The notes beneath the pieces were generated by a model that was not told the DNA's origin, made no database searches, and was given only the letters and a program-made list of their open reading frames with translations. Below, one piece after another: positions 7,988 to 17,100 of a DNA stretch of 34,343 bases. Source of the DNA: Acidovorax sp. (GTDB taxonomy: Bacteria; Pseudomonadota; Gammaproteobacteria; Burkholderiales; Burkholderiaceae_C); assembly GCF_022763525.1 (NCBI RefSeq), contig NZ_JALEGG010000156.1:1-34343 (forward strand), written 5' to 3'. Made by a program: the position numbers and the translations under genes. Position 1 is the first letter of the stretch. Every line of letters starts with the position of its first letter.

Positions 7988-8929
7988 ATGAACAACAAAT
8001 TCGACCTTGCCGACATTCAGGCCTTTGCGGCCGTGGCCGAGCTGCAGAGCTTTCGCGCGGCGGCCGACGCCATCCACCTGTCGCAGCCCGCGTTCAGCCG
8101 CCGCATCGACAAGCTCGAAGAAGCGCTGGGTGTGCGCCTGCTCGACCGCACCACGCGCCGCGTCACGCTCACGGCCGTGGGCCGCGACTTTGCGCGCAAG
8201 ACCCGCGTGTGGCTGGACGACCTGGACGGCATGCTCATGGGCCTGGGCGACGTGGCCGCGCGGCGCATGGGCGAGGTGACGATTGCCTGCGTGCCTTCGG
8301 CTGTGTATTACTTTCTGCCGCAGGTGGTCAAGCGCTACCACGAGCGTTTCCCAAAGATCCGCGTCAAGGTGCACGACGCCAGCGCCAACGAGGTGCTGGT
8401 GGCCGTGGCGCAGGGCGATGCAGACTTTGGCCTGAACTTCATCGGCAGCCAGGAGGCCGAGATCGAGTTCAAGCCCGTGCTGGCCGAGCGTTTTGTGGCC
8501 GCCTGCCGGCGCGACCATGTGCTGGCGCGGCGCAAGAAGGTGACCTGGGCGGAGCTGGGCCAGCACGACTTCATGTCGGTGGGCAAGACCTCGGGCAACC
8601 GCCTGCTCATGGACCTGGCGCTGGCCAACGTGCCCGACCGGCCCCAGTGCCTGTACGAAGCCAAGCACGTGACCACGCTGCTGGGCCTGGTGGAGGCCGG
8701 CCTGGGCGTGGCGGCCGTGCCCAGCTTGGCCATGCCGGGCAAGGACCACCCCACGCTGGTCAGCATTCCGCTGGTGGATCCAGTGGTGACGCGCCAGATG
8801 GGGCTCATCAAGCGCCGGGGAAAATCCCTGTCGCCCGCAGCCCAGCAGCTCTATGACCTGCTGGTGGCCACCCGCAATGCGAGGCCGCGCAGCGCCCAGA
8901 GGCCCGAAAAAATACAATCGGGGGAATGA
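7988..8929 (+). CDS. LysR-family transcriptional regulator
   Basis: 313 residues. The N-terminal winged helix-turn-helix is clear: [58 protein letters not shown] (written here in parts: [16 protein letters not shown] is the recognition helix region, residues about 22-38). The remainder is the periplasmic-binding-protein-like effector domain ([32 protein letters not shown]). It is divergent from the isomerase-receptor-porin unit and probably regulates it in response to a small acid. Its stop codon overlaps the mnmA start as ATGA, an odd coupling of a local regulator with a housekeeping tRNA-modification gene. Confidence 0.95.
   Translation: MNNKFDLADIQAFAAVAELQSFRAAADAIHLSQPAFSRRIDKLEEALGVRLLDRTTRRVTLTAVGRDFARKTRVWLDDLDGMLMGLGDVAARRMGEVTIACVPSAVYYFLPQVVKRYHERFPKIRVKVHDASANEVLVAVAQGDADFGLNFIGSQEAEIEFKPVLAERFVAACRRDHVLARRKKVTWAELGQHDFMSVGKTSGNRLLMDLALANVPDRPQCLYEAKHVTTLLGLVEAGLGVAAVPSLAMPGKDHPTLVSIPLVDPVVTRQMGLIKRRGKSLSPAAQQLYDLLVATRNARPRSAQRPEKIQSGE
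8913..8918 (+). promoter_or_regulatory. Possible -10 element (TACAAT) for mnmA
   Basis: TACAAT lies inside the 3' end of lysR, with its last base 8 bases before the mnmA ATG. Transcription from it would start at or next to that ATG, giving a leaderless or nearly leaderless mRNA. No good -35 hexamer is seen 17 bases upstream, so this is tentative. Confidence 0.3.
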
Positions 8930-10086
8930 CAGCATCCCCCAAACACCGCGTCGTCGTCGGCCTCTCCGGCGGCGTGGACTCGGCCGTGACCGCCTACCTG
9001 CTCAAGCAACAAGGCCATGAGGTGGTCGGCATCTTCATGAAGAACTGGGAAGATGACGACGACAGCGAATACTGCTCGTCCAACGTGGACTTCGTGGACG
9101 CCGCCGCCGTGGCCGATGTGATCGGCATCGAGATCGAGCATGTGAATTTTGCGGCCGACTACAAGGACCGCGTGTTTGCCGAGTTCCTGCGCGAGTACCA
9201 GGCCGGCCGCACGCCCAACCCCGACGTGCTGTGCAATGCCGAGATCAAGTTCAAGGCGTTCCTCGACCATGCGATGCGCCTGGGCGCCGAAAAAATCGCC
9301 ACGGGGCACTACGCCCGCGTGCGGCAGAACGCGCAAACCGGCCTGTTCGAACTGCTCAAGGGCCTCGACCCTTCCAAGGACCAGAGCTACTTCCTGCACC
9401 GCCTGAATCAGGCGCAACTGTCCAAGACCATGTTCCCGGTGGGCGAGTTGCACAAGACCGAGGTGCGCCGCATTGCCGAGGAAATCGGCCTGCCCAATGC
9501 CAAGAAGAAGGATTCGACCGGGATCTGCTTCATCGGCGAGCGGCCGTTCCGCGAATTTCTGAATCGCTACATCAGCCACGCACCCGGTCCCATCCTGGAC
9601 GACCGGGGGCGCAAGCTGGGACAACACGTGGGCCTGTCGTTCTACACGCTGGGCCAACGCCAGGGCCTGGGCATTGGCGGCGTAAAGGAAAAAGGCGCGC
9701 AGCGTGGCGGCGGCGCGCATGAACCGTGGTTCGTGGCCCGCAAGGACCTGGAGAAAAACACGCTGCGCGTGGTGCAGGGACATGACCACCCCTGGCTGCT
9801 ATCCCACAGCCTGGTGGCGCAGGACGTGAGCTGGTGCGCAGGCCAGCCCCCCGGGCCCGGCGCCTATGCCGCCAAGACGCGCTATCGGCAGCAGGATGCT
9901 GCCTGCACGCTGAAGAACACCCCCGACGGTTTCGCGCTGCAGTTCGCCGACGCCCAATGGGCCGTCACGCCGGGTCAAAGCGCGGTGCTGTACGACGGGG
10001 ACGTCTGCCTGGGCGGCGGGGTGATTGCCGCGGTGGACAGCCTGCAGCCTGCGGTGGACGCCATGCCGGCTGCAGCGGGCGGATAG
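8926..10086 (+). CDS. mnmA: tRNA-specific 2-thiouridylase MnmA (TrmU)
   Basis: 386 residues. It thiolates uridine-34 at the wobble position of Lys, Glu and Gln tRNAs using ATP and sulfur relayed from IscS and the Tus proteins. The PP-loop SGGVDSAV is near the N-terminus. The two catalytic cysteines sit in [12 protein letters not shown] (Cys103) and [15 protein letters not shown] (Cys201), matching E. coli Cys102/Cys199. The insert [14 protein letters not shown] and the GHYARV segment are also typical, so all parts needed for activity are present. The start overlaps the lysR stop by ATGA. A strong hairpin terminator lies about 100 bases past the stop. Confidence 0.98.
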   Translation: MTASPKHRVVVGLSGGVDSAVTAYLLKQQGHEVVGIFMKNWEDDDDSEYCSSNVDFVDAAAVADVIGIEIEHVNFAADYKDRVFAEFLREYQAGRTPNPDVLCNAEIKFKAFLDHAMRLGAEKIATGHYARVRQNAQTGLFELLKGLDPSKDQSYFLHRLNQAQLSKTMFPVGELHKTEVRRIAEEIGLPNAKKKDSTGICFIGERPFREFLNRYISHAPGPILDDRGRKLGQHVGLSFYTLGQRQGLGIGGVKEKGAQRGGGAHEPWFVARKDLEKNTLRVVQGHDHPWLLSHSLVAQDVSWCAGQPPGPGAYAAKTRYRQQDAACTLKNTPDGFALQFADAQWAVTPGQSAVLYDGDVCLGGGVIAAVDSLQPAVDAMPAAAGG

Positions 10087-10101
10087 CCGGCCCACGGAAA
10101 T

Positions 10102-10150
10102 GCGCCTGATTTGATAGCTGACTGCACTTGAATGACAGGCGCCAGGGCCT
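10102..10150 (+). repeat. Intergenic palindromic repeat, copy 1 (Comamonadaceae-type)
   Basis: GATAGCTGACTGCACTTG followed by AATGACAGGCGCCAGGGCC is a diverged, inverted relative of the element after uvrA (27502-27552): both hold a TAGCTG(T/A)C block next to a CACTTG/CGCTTG...ACA(A/G)GCGC hairpin and end in a GGCC block. It lies between mnmA and its terminator and encodes no reading frame of note. Confidence 0.55.
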
Positions 10151-10186
10151 GCTTTGCGTCCATCCGCGCAGGACAAGGCAAAAACA

Positions 10187-10219
10187 AAAAGGCCGCAGCG
10201 GTGAACGCTGCGGCCTTTT
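10187..10219. terminator. Bidirectional rho-independent terminator between mnmA and the BI-1 gene
   Basis: A perfect 14-base stem, AAAAGGCCGCAGCG (10187-10200) with CGCTGCGGCCTTTT (10206-10219), closes a GTGAA loop. The plus strand ends in TTTT. The minus strand continues into TTTTTGTTTTT, so it can stop both mnmA and the convergent Bax-inhibitor-type gene. Confidence 0.93.
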
Positions 10220-10262
10220 GCTTGCTGGCTGGGTCGCTATGCCGGCCTGATCCACCAATCCA

Positions 10263-10976
10263 TCAATCGTCGCTGGTCGCCAGGCTGATCAGGATGCGCA
10301 GCACATACCAGAGCATGAGCGCGATGGACGCAAACAGGTGCAGCGCGGCGCCCGCTGGGCGGTCGGCCGGGTAGTCGCGGATGATGCGCGAGGTGTCGTA
10401 CAGCACGCAGGCCCCGGCAAACAGCACCATGATGCCGGAGAACCAGATGCCCAGCTTGAAGCCAAAGATGGCGCCCGCAATGATGGTTCCCAGTGCCACC
10501 AGGCCACCTACCTTGAGGATGCCGCCCAGGAACGAGAAGTCTGTTTTGGTGGTGAAGGCCGTCCAGGTCAGCGCGCCCACCAGCAGCAGCGTGATGAATG
10601 CGGCGGCGCCAATGGCGCCGGGCGCAACCATCTGCGCGATGCCGAACATCGGCGCGAAGATCAAACCTTCTGCGAGCACGTACAGCCCCAGGCCCATGAG
10701 CTGCGTCTGCGGGTTCTCCGAGTTGTCGGCCAGGTAGGAAGCCAGCCAGCCCACCAGCATGAACGCCCCCATGACGCCCAGCCACAGGAACTTGTTGCCG
10801 CTGGCCAGCAGCAGCTTGGCGGTTGTGCCCGAAAAACCGGTCATCATCAGCACGGACGACAGCACCACGAACGCCACCAGGGCTGCGCCCAGGTGCTTGT
10901 AGGTTGAGACTATGAAATCGCGCCGCTCAAACGGCGCGCCCTCGGGGCTCGAAGGGGTGATGGCATTGGGATTCAT
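10263..10976 (-). CDS. Bax inhibitor-1/YccA-family membrane protein
   Basis: 237 residues, with about seven hydrophobic segments from residue 29 to the C-terminus. Typical BI-1 features are YVLAEGLIFAPMFGIAQMV in the middle and VLYDTSRIIRDYPADR before the last membrane helix (ALHLFASIALMLWYVLRIL); the aspartates there form the pH- and calcium-sensing site in BI-1 homologues. Known bacterial relatives (YccA, YbhL) are inner-membrane proteins linked to FtsH or to ion leak; the role here is inferred only from family. ATG 10976 is preceded by GGAGGAAAAAT, an excellent ribosome-binding site. It shares a bidirectional terminator with mnmA. Confidence 0.93.
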   Translation of the reverse strand: MNPNAITPSSPEGAPFERRDFIVSTYKHLGAALVAFVVLSSVLMMTGFSGTTAKLLLASGNKFLWLGVMGAFMLVGWLASYLADNSENPQTQLMGLGLYVLAEGLIFAPMFGIAQMVAPGAIGAAAFITLLLVGALTWTAFTTKTDFSFLGGILKVGGLVALGTIIAGAIFGFKLGIWFSGIMVLFAGACVLYDTSRIIRDYPADRPAGAALHLFASIALMLWYVLRILISLATSDD

Positions 10977-11061
10977 ATTTTTCCTCCGGTGGTTTTTGTA
11001 ACTATCGGGAGATGCCCCGGCGGGGCGCTCCTCCCTCCCTCTCGCTTGAATTGGATACGGT

Positions 11062-11634
11062 TCAGGCGGCTGCGAGTTGCGCCGGGTCCGCGGCGCGCAG
11101 CTTGCGGTTGGACCACACCCCGGCAGCACCCACCAGCGTGAGCACAATCGCCAGGATCCACATGCCCGCACCACTGAACGACTGCGCGGACGAGGCCGCT
11201 TCCGCCTGCATGCGCTGGCGCGTCGCCTCGTAGCTGAGGACCGTCGTACCGCCAACGGACACCTCATAGACCAAGTCGCTTTCACTGTGATCGACCAGCG
11301 CGGCAATCTTTTCGTCGATGAGGTTCGCCACCAGGTCCTGCGGGACGCTGTAGTCGATGCGCAGCTTGCGTGCCTCAGCGCCTGCCGACTCCGGCTGCAC
11401 GGTGAGCTCGTAGTAGTGCTTCGTGGCGCGGCGCTTGCGCTTGACGGTGACTTCCGAGGCCTGGGTCACCTTGCCTGAGACGCTCTGCAGGCTCTCCTTG
11501 GCCGCGTAAGCATGATCGCCGTCGGCCTTCCAGCTGCTGTACACCGACAGCGCGATCAGGCCCGGCCCGGCCAGCAACACCAGCCACGCGTAACCGGTGA
11601 TGAAAATCAGAATTTTGCGAACAAAGCCTGGCAT
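11062..11634 (-). CDS. Two-TM membrane protein of unknown function
   Basis: 190 residues. A membrane helix near the N-terminus (ILIFITGYAWLVLLAGPGLI, about residues 8-28) and another near the C-terminus (MWILAIVLTLVGAAGVWS) frame a polar domain of about 120 residues rich in beta-forming stretches (HYYELTV, LRIDYSV, LVYEVSVGG). The layout resembles DUF3592-type proteins, but I do not recognise the sequence and give no function. AGGGAG precedes ATG 11634. It lies 85 bases upstream of the BI-1 gene on the same strand, so the two could be co-transcribed. The short hydrophilic stretch KRKRRATKH is strongly basic. Confidence 0.8.
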   Translation of the reverse strand: MPGFVRKILIFITGYAWLVLLAGPGLIALSVYSSWKADGDHAYAAKESLQSVSGKVTQASEVTVKRKRRATKHYYELTVQPESAGAEARKLRIDYSVPQDLVANLIDEKIAALVDHSESDLVYEVSVGGTTVLSYEATRQRMQAEAASSAQSFSGAGMWILAIVLTLVGAAGVWSNRKLRAADPAQLAAA

Positions 11635-12024
11635 GGCGCTCCCTCTCGTTGTGGCTTGAATGTTGTTTTTGGTTTTGAAACGGCAAGCGTTCCGGAACTC
11701 GCGCTCGGGCCGCAACCAGCCTTCGCGACGAGCCCGCGATGATCCTTGAGTTTGGCGTATCCGTTGTAAGAAATTGTTGGATGCGTGGCAGCCGCGCCGC
11801 ACTGGACAAACCAGAGGGGCGGACGCTGCTCGGATCGGTTAGGGCCTGTTCAAATTGCGAAAAAGGTGCCCGAGGTCGCAACGGCAAGCCAGTGAGAGAG
11901 GCAGGGCTTGCTCTCGCCGCTCATACCGCTCGTGAGGCGTGTGGGGCGCAAGGGCAAAAAAAAGCCCATCGCCATGGCGATGGGCTGCGGCTTATCTCCC
12001 CGAGGCTTGCCCCCGGATGATCGA
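11635..12024. other. 390-base intergenic region without a gene
   Basis: It contains the upstream region of the two-TM protein gene on one side and the ssb terminator (11964-11985) on the other. AT-richer patches occur around 11660-11690 and 11755-11780 and may include the promoter for the two-TM gene, but no convincing -35/-10 pair was found. No RNA gene or plausible short coding frame was recognised. Confidence 0.5.
11964..11985 (-). terminator. Rho-independent terminator of ssb
   Basis: A fully self-complementary 22-base hairpin with arms GCCCATCGCC and GGCGATGGGC around AT is followed, on the minus strand, by a run of eight T (11963-11956). It is 39 bases past the ssb stop codon and in the right orientation. 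Confidence 0.92.
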
Positions 12025-12573
12025 TCAGAAGGGAATGTCGTCATCCATGTCGTCAAAGCCCGAGGCGGCGCGGGGTGCCTGCGCTGCCGGGGCGGGTGCG
12101 GGGCGCTGGGCCGGTGCGGCCATGGGCCGTGGTGGGGGCGCGGCACGGCGGGGGGCTTGGTCGTACCCGCCACCCTGGTCGCTGTAGCCATCGTCATAGC
12201 CGCCACCCTGTTGTCCGCCGCCCTGGCCGCCCATGCCCTGCCGGCTGCCCAGCATCTGCATCTGATCAGCACGGATCTCGGTGCTGTACTTCTCCACGCC
12301 GTTCTGGTCGGTCCATTTGCGGGTGCGCAGCGAACCTTCCACATACACCTGCGAGCCCTTGCGCAGGTACTGGCCCGCGATTTCGGCCAGGCGGCCGTTG
12401 AAGACCACACGGTGCCATTCGGTGGCTTCCCGCATTTCGCCAGACTGCTTGTCTTTCCACTTGTCCGTGGTGGCGATCGTCACATTGGCCACCTGGTCGC
12501 CACTGGGGAAAGTGCGCATTTCGGGGTCGCGGCCCAGATTGCCAACGATGATGACTTTGTTTACGGATGCCAT
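12025..12573 (-). CDS. ssb: Single-stranded DNA-binding protein
   Basis: 182 residues. The N-terminal OB fold (about 1-110) starts [20 protein letters not shown] and contains [21 protein letters not shown] and [16 protein letters not shown] glycine/glutamine-rich then proline/alanine-rich linker leads to the acidic tip DDMDDDIPF, the docking peptide for RecO, PriA, exonuclease I and others. It works as a tetramer at replication forks and repair sites. The MFS gene lies 93 bases upstream on the same strand, and a hairpin terminator follows. uvrA, often its neighbour, lies beyond the accessory island. Confidence 0.98.
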   Translation of the reverse strand: MASVNKVIIVGNLGRDPEMRTFPSGDQVANVTIATTDKWKDKQSGEMREATEWHRVVFNGRLAEIAGQYLRKGSQVYVEGSLRTRKWTDQNGVEKYSTEIRADQMQMLGSRQGMGGQGGGQQGGGYDDGYSDQGGGYDQAPRRAAPPPRPMAAPAQRPAPAPAAQAPRAASGFDDMDDDIPF

Positions 12574-12666
12574 GGTGATGCTGTGCCTTAAAGAGAAATA
12601 GAAAAGCGCCGGATTTGAAGGAGAGTCCAGGCGCCAAGCGTGCCATTGTGCCGCAACCGGAAGCGG

Positions 12667-13845
12667 TCAGTGGCCGCCACGTCCCACAGGGCGAAGGGGC
12701 CAGGTCAGCACCAGCCACAGGGCTGTGAGCGCCGCAGTGGCCGCGAACAGGCCCGGCGTGCCGGCCCACTTCACGAGGGCGCCGCCCAGTGCCCCGCCGG
12801 CAAACAATCCCAGAGACTGCAGTGTGTTGTAGGTGCCCAGCGCGGCGCCGCGCAGCTGGGTGGGTGCCATGCGCGACACCAGGCTGGGCTGGCTGGCTTC
12901 AAGTGCATTGAACCCGCAGAAGAAGATGAACAGCAGCGGCCCCAGCACCCACAGCGTGGGCGTGTTGCCGCTGGCAGCCAGCACGCCCAGGCCCGCCTGG
13001 ACCAACAGCACGAGTGCAATGGCCCCGAGCAAGGCCGCCCGCAGCCGGCCGCCGCGTTCCAGCGCAAACAGTCCGCCCATGGCAGCAAACGACAACACTA
13101 CGGCGGGCAGGTAAACCTGCCAGTGGTGGTCCTTGGCCAAGCCCGCCTGCACCAGCATGGCGGGCACGGCGACCCACATGGACAGTTGTACCGTGTGCAG
13201 CACGAACACGCCCAGGTTCAGGCGCAGCAGGTCCGCATGGCCCCACACATCCGCCAGCCGGCCGCGCGGGACCTCGGCGTGCTGCGTCGACTCCGGCGGC
13301 ACCCACCAGATGACCACGGCCACTCCCGCCAGCGCCAAGCCGCAGGTCAGGCCGAACAGGCCCGCCAGTCCCCACATGGCCGCCAGCGCCGGCGCTGCCA
13401 CCAGCGCCACCGCAAACATGAGGCCGATACTGCCCCCCACCAGGGCCATGGCCTTGGTGCGCACGGCGTCGCGTGTCTGGTCTGCAAGCAGCGCGGTGAC
13501 GGCGGCCGACACCGCTCCGGCCCCTTGAAGCGCCCGCCCCACCAGCAGACCCGTGAGCGAATCCGCCAACGCTGCCACCAGGCTGCCCGCAGCAAAGACC
13601 AGGAGGCCCAGCACGATCACGCGTTTGCGCCCAAACCGGTCAGATGCGATGCCCAAGGGAAGTTGCAGCACGGCCTGCGTGAGGCCGTAGATGCCCATGG
13701 CCAGCCCTACCAGAGCAGGGTCGTCGCCACCGGGGTACTTCCGCGCCTCCAGGGCAAAAACAGGCAGCACCAGGAACAGGCCGAGCATGCGCAGCGCAAA
13801 GATCAGCGCCAGGCTGATGCTGGAGCGGCGCTCCAGCGCCGTCAT
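12667..13845 (-). CDS. MFS transporter (drug/sugar efflux type)
   Basis: 392 residues from ATG 13845, with about 12 hydrophobic segments. The MFS signature between helices 2 and 3 reads LGIASDRFGRKRVIV (GxxxDRxGRR type), and the first helix holds ALIFALRMLGLFLVLPVFAL, as in YajR-like exporters. Another start, TTG 13953, would add a 36-residue Pro/Ala-rich leader with no homologue that I recall and no ribosome-binding site; neither start has a good one. The substrate is unknown. It is probably co-transcribed with ssb. In my recollection this MFS gene commonly sits between uvrA and ssb in Burkholderiales. Confidence 0.93.
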   Translation of the reverse strand: MTALERRSSISLALIFALRMLGLFLVLPVFALEARKYPGGDDPALVGLAMGIYGLTQAVLQLPLGIASDRFGRKRVIVLGLLVFAAGSLVAALADSLTGLLVGRALQGAGAVSAAVTALLADQTRDAVRTKAMALVGGSIGLMFAVALVAAPALAAMWGLAGLFGLTCGLALAGVAVVIWWVPPESTQHAEVPRGRLADVWGHADLLRLNLGVFVLHTVQLSMWVAVPAMLVQAGLAKDHHWQVYLPAVVLSFAAMGGLFALERGGRLRAALLGAIALVLLVQAGLGVLAASGNTPTLWVLGPLLFIFFCGFNALEASQPSLVSRMAPTQLRGAALGTYNTLQSLGLFAGGALGGALVKWAGTPGLFAATAALTALWLVLTWPLRPVGRGGH

Positions 13846-14085
13846 GGCGGCGGCGCGCGCGGGGGTGGGATGGGGCTGCGAGGCTGCAGCGCCTGGCAAA
13901 GGCGAGGGAGATGGCGGCACGGTGTGCGCGAGCGAGTGAAGAGGGGAAGACAAGGGAGACGGCCGAGGGCATAGCGCCCGCGCCGATTTTCACCGATTGT
14001 TCCGCTACCCCCTTCCCCAGCCGCCGCGCGGGCTGCACTGGGCCAGGTTATTTCGAGCCCCAAAATGGGCCATCGCGCCCGCAGA

Positions 14086-14116
14086 TCAAGCGCCAACAGC
14101 TATGTTTTATATAGCG
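14086..14116 (+). repeat. Intergenic palindromic repeat, copy 2 (partial)
   Basis: TCAAGCGCCAACAGCTAT followed by GTTTTATATAGCG matches the right half of the element after uvrA (CAAGCGCTGACAGCTAT then TTAATTCATAGCG). The GCTAT...ATAGC dyad is kept. Confidence 0.65.
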
Positions 14117-14136
14117 ATTCGCAGCAGCAGCGCCCC

Positions 14137-14163
14137 CATCGCGGGACCCCTGGCCCCGCGATG
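14137..14163 (-). terminator. Hairpin after the giant DUF4347 gene
   Basis: A 9-base stem, CATCGCGGG (14137-14145) with CCCGCGATG (14155-14163), and a 9-base loop lies 15 bases past the stop codon of the operon's last gene. There is no T-run on the minus strand, so it may only stabilise the 3' end or assist Rho. Confidence 0.45.
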
Positions 14164-14178
14164 CAGTGATTCACGCGG

Positions 14179-17100
14179 TCACCGCTGCACGTTTCGCACA
14201 CCGGCGCGGCGGCGGTGCAGCCCCAGTCCCGCCAGCAGGGCGGCCAGCGCCGCCAGGGCCCAGGGGTTGTTGACGGGCACACCGATCGCGCCGGCCGCCG
14301 CCAGCGCGGGCGCGAACGGATCCTGGATGCTGCCCACGGCAGCGTTGGCATCGCCCACGCCGTTGTCCGCCACGGTGTAGCTGACGGTGAGGCGGTCGGC
14401 GCTGAGGGTGGCGCCCGACCAGGTGAACCAGGTGGACGTGGGCGCACCGGCGGTGGCAGGGCCGAACTTCCAGAACTGCACGCCGGTCGGCAAGGCCTCC
14501 GGGTAGACCAGCGTCAGGGTGACGCTGCCCGTGCAGCCCGTGGCCAGGAAGGCGAAGCCTCCATGCGGTAGGGTGCGGCCGGGCGGCGTCGTGGCCGGCG
14601 TCATGAAACCAGTGGCGCCAGGGCTCAAGGTGCAGGTGGCGCCGCCGCCGGACAGCGTGGCCGTGCCCGTGCCCACCATGCCGGGCACCGGACCGGACAC
14701 CGACAGCACAGCAATGACAGCAAAGCTGCGGGTGACCTGCGGGGCCGCCAGATAGCTGCCGTTGCCAGGCTGGTCCGCATTGATCGTGCAGGTGCCTGCC
14801 GTCAGGAACGTCAATACCCCCGTCGGTGTGATGGTGCACACGCTGAGCGTTGACGACGTGAAGGTCGGCGTGAGCCCCGAGTCCGATGTGGCTGTGAGCG
14901 TGGGCGAGGTGCCGAAGTTCTGCGGGCCCGGGTTGTTGAAGGTGATGGTTTGCGTGGCCGCGGGTGTGACGCTGTTGGAAGGCGCCGATGCCGGCCCGGT
15001 GCCCGCCACGTTGTCTGCGGTGACGGTGAAGGTATACGCCTGACCATTGGTCAGCCCATTCACCACGATGGGCGAGGCGGCGCCGTTGACCGGAGCCACG
15101 TGAGGCGGACTCACCGTCACCGTGTAGCCAGTGATGGTGGTCCCGCCGGTATTCGTGGGTGCAGTGAATGCCACCGATGCCTGGGTGTCGCCTGCGATGG
15201 CGGTACCGATGGTGGGAGCGCCCGGAACGATGGGGTTGACCGTGAATGACCGGCTCACCTGCGTTGCCGGGAGGTAGCTGGCATTGCCGGCCTGATCGGC
15301 GTTGATGGTGCAGGTACCCGCCGTGATGAAGGTCAGCACCCCACCCGATGTAATCGTGCACACGCCCGTGGTGGACGATGTGAACGTGACCGGCAGCCCG
15401 GAGGTCGCCGAGGCGCCCCCGCCCAGGACGGACAGATCCGGGCTGGTGCCGTAGTTCTGCGCACCGGGATTGGCGAAGGTGATGGTCTGCGCGGCCTTGG
15501 GCGTGACGGCGTTGGAGGCCGCGGACGCCGGGCCTGTTCCCGCACTGTTGGTGGCAGTCACCGTGAAGGTGTAGGCCACGCCGTTGGTCAGGCCGGTCAC
15601 GCTGATCGGCGAGGCTGCCGCCGTGCCAGTTGCCCCACCTGGGTTGGCCGTCGCCGTATAGCCCGTGATGGCCGCCCCGCCGGTACTGGCCGGTGCGGTG
15701 AACGTTACCGTGGCCGCAGTATCGCCCGCCGTGGCGGTGCCGATGGTGGGCGCGCCGGGCACGATGGCGTTGACCGTGAAGGTGCGGGAGACCGTCGCGG
15801 CCGCATTCCAGGTGCCGTTGCCCGACTGGTCGGCATCGATGGTGCAGGAGCCTGCCGTGACGAAGGTCAACGTACCGGTCGGTGTGATCGTGCACACGCC
15901 GGTGGTGCTGGAGGAGAACGTCACCGCGAGCCCCGAAGTGGCGGTGGCGCTGAGTGTGGGCGCCGTGCCGTAGTTCTGCGCGCCCGGGTTGGCAAAGGTG
16001 ATGGTCTGGTTGCCCTTGGGCGTGACGGCGTTGGACGCCGCAGAGGGCGCGCTGGTGCCCACGCCGTTCGTGGCCGTCACGGTGAAGGTGTAGGACAAGC
16101 CGTTGGTCAGCCCCGTGACCGTGGCCACGCAGGCTGCCGGGCCCGCGCAGCTGCCCGTGGCGCCGCCCGGGTTGGCCGTGGCGGTGTAGGTGGTGATGGC
16201 CGAGCCCCCGTTGCTGACGGGCGCAGAGAAAGTCACGGAAGCCTGGGCATCCCCCGCCGTGGCGGTACCGATGGTCGGAGCACCCGGCGCCGTGAGCACA
16301 TTGACGGTGTGCGTGCTGCCGGCGGTGAACGCTGGCGCGGAATTGCCCACGCCATCGACGATGTTGGTGCCGCCGTTGAGATTGATCTTGAGCGTGCCCG
16401 AGCCGCTGATGCCGGTGATGTTCACATCGACGCTCGATCCCGTGCTCGCGGACACGCTGGCGATGCTGCCCGCGGCAGATCCGGTGCCCACCAGTGTGAA
16501 GTCGTCGGTGGAAATATTGGCCACCGATTCGCTGAAGTTCACCGTGAAGGCCATGCTGGTATCGCCGCTGCCCGGCGAGCCGCTCACGACGATGCTGCTG
16601 ACCGCGGGCGCGATGTTGTCCACCGTGGCGTTGGTGGTGTCGCTCGAACTGGTGGCATTGCCCGCGTTGTCGGTGGCCGTGACGGTGACGTTGCGGTTGG
16701 TCGCCGCAATGGCACCCGCCACGATGGTGTAGGTCGCCGTCCAGGTGCCGGAGCTGTTGCTGGCGGCCACTGCGGCGCCACCCCCGAACTGCGTGAAGTT
16801 CACCGTCGCGCTGCTGATGGTGTCGCTGTTGTTGTCGCCGCCGGCCGTGTTGTTCCAGGTGGCGGTGACGGTGTCGCCGATCTTGAAGGCGCCTCCGAAG
16901 CCCGTGGCGCCGCTGATGCTGATGCGCCCGTCCGTGACCGTGGGTGCGATGCTGTCGACCGTGGCATTGGTGGTGTCGGCCGTGGTGGTGTTGCCACCCG
17001 CATTGGTGGCCGTGACGCTGACGTTGCGATTGGTGGCGTCGATGGCGCCGGAGGTGATGGTGTAGGTGGCTGTCCAGGTGTTGGCGCTATTGGTCGCTGC

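Larger units (their letters stand above)
13846..14178. other. 333-base intergenic region at the island edge
   Basis: It lies between the MFS start and the end of the giant DUF4347 gene. The part near 13846-13953 is open in the MFS frame. It also holds a short copy of the intergenic palindromic repeat (14086-14116) and a hairpin (14137-14163). No gene was seen. It marks one border of the accessory operon. Confidence 0.5.

Noticed and set aside
11850-11900. Possible insertion-sequence remnant (GGGCCTGTTCAAATTGCG)
   Set aside because: It looks like some IS ends, but no partner inverted repeat or transposase fragment was found nearby.
13846-13953. 36-residue N-terminal extension of the MFS protein from TTG 13953
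   Set aside because: The start is a weak TTG without a ribosome-binding site and the extension is Pro/Ala-rich. ATG 13845 gives the expected N-terminus.
12640-13974. Plus-strand open frame opposite the MFS gene
   Set aside because: It translates to a Gln/Arg/His-rich sequence with no domains; the MFS membrane helices are on the other strand.
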